From Gammaproteobacteria bacterium (GTDB lineage: Bacteria; Pseudomonadota; Gammaproteobacteria; Pseudomonadales; Pseudohongiellaceae): a stretch of DNA of 8,288 bases. A model generated the notes under the pieces. The model was not told the DNA's origin and made no database searches. It saw nothing but the letters and a program-made list of their open reading frames with translations. Numbering within the stretch: position 1 is the stretch's first letter; each line of letters opens with the position of its first letter. The position numbers and the translations under genes were made by a program. This document shows, piece by piece, positions 6,121-8,288 of this stretch. The stretch spans positions 1 to 8,288 of the forward strand of contig JAESUT010000052.1 in the NCBI GenBank assembly GCA_016762995.1, in the 5' to 3' direction.

Positions 6121-7500
6121 TTAAAAGTCGATATTCGTTCCTATGTAAAAGTAGGTAGATTGCTCGTTGATAAGATCTTTCGAGTCAAGAAGGATCAAGC
6201 CGCTATCGAGGCGCACATTACCTGGCACGACACTCCATCGTACTCTCAGCTCGAGATGCTGGCCCATGTAGTCGCCGCTTTTACCGGTTACATCGCGCTG
6301 GCCGGTTCTTCCCCAGCTGTCCTTGTCTTCGGCGAGCCAAAAATGCCGATAGTCAGCCATTAAGGCTACATTTTTCCAAAGCGTCGCAGTTAATCGAATG
6401 CCTGGCGTAATTATATTGCTGCGACTAATCGGCGCGTAAAGAGACACTGGGCCAAACTCGAAGGCCGATACACCGAGGATCGTGTCGAAGCGACCACTGT
6501 CGCGATCCAATGGGCTCTCGTCACCGCTGGCATAGTTAAATTCAAAAATCGCTCGTAGCCGATACGGCGTATCGAAGCTGTAGGCTAGCTCCACTCGCTG
6601 ATAGAAAGCTTGATGATCAAGATCGAGTGTATCAAGAGAGTTACTTGACCCTCTGCGCTCGCCTGTCTGAAAAATCGACTCCAAGTTTATGTCCCACTCA
6701 TTGACTGCTGCCGTGGAGCGGACGCGGAAACCGAACGTGTGTAGATCGCGGTTGCTAGTTTGTAATTTTCTAGTGTCTTTCTCTTTCAGCGCTATGTAGT
6801 AAGTCTCTAGATCCAGATCTTTGTTCAAAAAGGTTGGTAGCAGATTCGGCAAGGAAGCAAACACGCCATGAACCCGCAGTGCCTCGCTAGATTTATCTCC
6901 GCGGTGATCATTATCGAGCAGACTCAATCGGTCTCTGGGCGTTCGTCGTACTGGCTGCGCCGACAAGAATTTAAATTCATTGCCGTTCGCCTGCTTGTGA
7001 CTGAACGAGACACCATCAAGTGTGTTGATAGTGTTGCGGTAACGGTTTCTAGCAATCAGAGTGCGGCTTCCCCAGTCTTGGGTGAATCGGCCTACGCGAA
7101 TCTCATTAGCGCTATTGGCACCAAATTTATAGGCGACATTCGCCTGTAACAGATCGAGTGTACTTACGTGTGAGTTGCTAAGTCGAGTGTCTCTATCGGC
7201 TTGACCTTGTCGGGAATCCATCATCTCCACTTGAGCGCTAAAGCCATCTTTCCTGTACCGGGCATCTAGTGTTGTGCGCAGAAAGAAAGCACCGTCATTC
7301 GGGCTAGTGCCGACAAAGACATTGCCATCGTAGTGCTCGAAGCGGGATTGGTGCTCGCCACCCAGTGTGAAGCCATTATCTAGCCCAAGAGCATCAGATA
7401 GGCTCCAGGGGCCATCGGCGGCAAGTAGGGTGTTACTGATTAGTAGGGCAGTGCAAAGGACGAAGAGACTTGTGGTCGATCTGCTTACTTTTGAGAACAT
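6121..7500 (-). CDS. Alginate-export-type outer-membrane beta-barrel porin
   Basis: The protein has 459 residues with a signal peptide (hydrophobic core about 11-25, likely cleavage LLA/AD at 27-28) and ends in an aromatic residue (GTNIDF), as outer-membrane barrels do. The sequence alternates polar and aromatic or aliphatic residues, as in beta-strands. Landmarks of the alginate-export family (PF13372, AlgE-like) are seen: QSRFEHYDG (51-59), FSAQVEMMDSRQG (87-99), LDLLQANVAYKF (115-126), the RVGRFTQDWGSRTLIARNRY block (135-154), LDGVSFS (161-167) and, later, FNYASGDESPLDRDSGRFD. Many members carry substrates other than alginate, and no alginate biosynthesis or lyase gene is nearby, so the cargo is unknown. 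No good Shine-Dalgarno site precedes the ATG (upstream on its strand: AAAAAACGACAATAAT). Transcription ends at the hairpin shared with sapC. Confidence 0.88.
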   Translation of the reverse strand: MFSKVSRSTTSLFVLCTALLISNTLLAADGPWSLSDALGLDNGFTLGGEHQSRFEHYDGNVFVGTSPNDGAFFLRTTLDARYRKDGFSAQVEMMDSRQGQADRDTRLSNSHVSTLDLLQANVAYKFGANSANEIRVGRFTQDWGSRTLIARNRYRNTINTLDGVSFSHKQANGNEFKFLSAQPVRRTPRDRLSLLDNDHRGDKSSEALRVHGVFASLPNLLPTFLNKDLDLETYYIALKEKDTRKLQTSNRDLHTFGFRVRSTAAVNEWDINLESIFQTGERRGSSNSLDTLDLDHQAFYQRVELAYSFDTPYRLRAIFEFNYASGDESPLDRDSGRFDTILGVSAFEFGPVSLYAPISRSNIITPGIRLTATLWKNVALMADYRHFWLAEDKDSWGRTGQRDVTGKSGDYMGQHLELRVRWSVVPGNVRLDSGLILLDSKDLINEQSTYFYIGTNIDF

Positions 7501-7544
7501 ATTATTGTCGTTTTTTAGTTAGTTGGGCGCTGCCAATGCTACAC

Positions 7545-7586
7545 CAGTCCTAGACTGAGTTCACTTCCCAATCCGATGTCAGTGAA
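7545..7586. promoter_or_regulatory. Two adjacent inverted repeats upstream of the porin gene
   Basis: CAGTC-CTA-GACTG (7545-7557) is a 13-bp odd palindrome, and TTCACT (7560-7565) pairs with AGTGAA (7581-7586). Both lie 45-86 bp upstream of the porin ATG, where an operator or leader structure would be expected. No convincing -35/-10 pair was seen for the porin in this 110-bp gap, so the role is a guess. Confidence 0.25.
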
Positions 7587-7610
7587 TGGATAAATCTAGA
7601 ACAGGACACG

Positions 7611-7790
7611 CTAGCCCATGAAATAGCGAATAGCCATGGCGATTATCAGGACAGCCATTAACGCGGGCATGTAGCGAGTCATTTTGCCCAACTCCTCATC
7701 AGACTTCTTAGTGCTGTATTTTTCAATCAATGGAAGGCCAACGGCTAATACTAAAAAGAGTATAGCGAGTATAGATAGTAAGACTGTCAT
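7611..7790 (-). CDS. Small two-helix membrane protein (59 residues)
   Basis: An ATG at 7788-7790 opens a 59-residue frame ending in TAG at 7611-7613. Residues 2-22 (TVLLSILAILFLVLAVGLPLI) form one hydrophobic helix and residues 41-53 (MPALMAVLIIAMA) a second, joined by a charged polar linker (EKYSTKKSDEELGK, 23-36). This clean two-helix hairpin architecture is unlikely by chance and is the main reason to call it a gene. The ribosome site is weak (AGG about 10 bases before the ATG). A possible -10 box TAGAAT (plus-strand 7829-7834) lies about 39 bases upstream. It sits head-to-tail with the porin, 110 bp away, and is divergent from the right-edge membrane gene. The family is not recognised and no function is proposed. 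Confidence 0.6.
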   Translation of the reverse strand: MTVLLSILAILFLVLAVGLPLIEKYSTKKSDEELGKMTRYMPALMAVLIIAMAIRYFMG

Positions 7791-7949
7791 TGAATTGCGC
7801 CTGCAGAGATTGAGTAATGAGTGGTTTTATTCTAAATGGAAATGATCGAATTTGCATTGAGCTCGATCGATCGGTCAGGGAAATACGCTCAATATACTGT
7901 ATATTAACGACTACTCCACGCATAAAAACCGATAATAAAAGGGGTTATC
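7791..7949. promoter_or_regulatory. Divergent promoter region with a 15-bp palindrome
   Basis: This spacer separates two divergent membrane-protein genes. The palindrome AATATAC-T-GTATATT (7891-7905) has perfect 7-bp arms and lies 45 bp before the plus-strand ATG. It contains TATACT (7893-7898), a good -10 box for the plus-strand gene, though with no clear -35 box. For the minus strand, TAGAAT (7829-7834) could be a -10 box. A self-complementary CGATCGATCG lies to the left, near 7864-7873. A regulator binding the palindrome would be placed to block or recruit polymerase. Confidence 0.4.
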
Positions 7950-8288
7950 ATGATCAGTTCTGCCGAGCTATTCTCGCTTACGCTCCTCGCCACATGCGGG
8001 CTCTATGCCTGCATGCTTGCCTATTTCAATGGGCTGGTAGGATCAAAGCGCCCAAATTCTCAAATCATATGGAACTCAGAGCCGATCATCTGGGTTATCA
8101 CCTTGCTGCTCACATTCTCAATCGTATTCAAAATCGTTGAGCCGGCTGGAGGAAAAGGACCTGGCGTTTGGTACCTGATCGGCGCGGGCAATCTGATGGT
8201 GATCTACATCTATCTGGTGATAGAGCTTGCGCGCCACGATCTGCCAAAAATAGGTTATTGGGGGCTGGCCGCACTGACGGCAGCCGCC
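7950..8288 (+). CDS. Multi-pass membrane protein of unknown function, C-terminus cut by the window edge
   Basis: The ATG at 7950 follows AAAAGGGG (7937-7944) with 5-base spacing, a usable ribosome site. The frame stays open for 113 codons to the window end. Hydrophobic segments lie at about residues 5-25 (ELFSLTLLATCGLYACMLAY), 45-64 (PIIWVITLLLTFSIVFKIVE) and 75-93 (YLIGAGNLMVIYIYLVIEL), with a fourth starting near 103 at the edge. Charged loops (GSKRPNSQ at 31-38 and ARHDLPK at 94-100) separate them. There is no cleavable signal peptide, so it is probably an inner-membrane protein. I do not recognise a family from the visible part. It is divergent from the 59-residue membrane protein gene and may share a control region with it. 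Confidence 0.75.
   Translation, partial: MISSAELFSLTLLATCGLYACMLAYFNGLVGSKRPNSQIIWNSEPIIWVITLLLTFSIVFKIVEPAGGKGPGVWYLIGAGNLMVIYIYLVIELARHDLPKIGYWGLAALTAAA

Noticed and set aside
7896..7915. LexA (SOS) box
   Set aside because: TACTGTATAT matches the left half-site, but the following bases TAACGACTAC do not match the right half, so a full box is absent.
7723..7923. 66-residue minus-strand frame
   Set aside because: It overlaps the 59-residue two-helix frame and the divergent promoter region, and its translation has no membrane pattern or ribosome site.
7817..8140. 107-residue plus-strand frame
   Set aside because: It overlaps the right-edge membrane gene in another frame, is rich in His, Arg and Cys, and has no family-like pattern. 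The frame from 7950 has a ribosome site and clean membrane helices.

Overview
The window looks like a chromosomal segment of a gram-negative, most likely gammaproteobacterial and perhaps marine, bacterium. Three things point that way. There is an outer-membrane beta-barrel of the alginate-export type with a signal peptide and a C-terminal aromatic residue. There is a DUF2288 protein, a family I associate mainly with Gammaproteobacteria and cyanobacteria. There are exported enzymes and a SapC-family protein. No rRNA, tRNA, transposase, phage gene or CRISPR array was seen. The lineage is inferred from gene content only; no finer placement is justified.

Layout. The left part (1-1606) is on the minus strand: a secreted cyclase/kynurenine-formamidase-like hydrolase cut by the left edge, preceded by an exported FMN-binding-domain protein. 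A 311-bp divergent spacer separates these from a plus-strand run: a stand-alone TerB-like protein (1918-2355), a family III (CaiB/BaiF) CoA-transferase (2519-3730), a DUF2288 protein only 2 bp downstream (3733-4056), a zinc-ribbon plus HExxH membrane protein resembling an M50 intramembrane metalloprotease (4200-5225), and a SapC-family protein (5305-6036). The run ends at a strong, apparently bidirectional hairpin terminator (6049-6087), shared with the convergent minus-strand alginate-export-type porin (6121-7500). Right of the porin are a 59-residue two-helix membrane protein on the minus strand (7611-7790) and a divergent multi-pass membrane protein on the plus strand, cut by the right edge (7950 onward).

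How the genes may work together. Only the CoA-transferase/DUF2288 pair is tight enough to be confidently co-transcribed and perhaps translationally coupled. The membrane protease-like gene and sapC follow on the same strand with gaps of 143 and 79 bp, so they may share a transcript or have their own promoters. No single pathway is evident: the genes look like a mixed neighbourhood of acyl-CoA metabolism, envelope functions and small conserved proteins.

The most unusual features are two tandem-repeat leaders, each directly before a plus-strand gene. A 14-bp repeat before the CoA-transferase carries three ATGs in three frames and a 12-codon upstream ORF whose stop overlaps the CoA-transferase start. 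A 12-bp repeat before the protease-like gene is made of Shine-Dalgarno-like purine units preceded by a complementary pyrimidine tract. The protease-like protein itself is the best candidate for an undescribed family.
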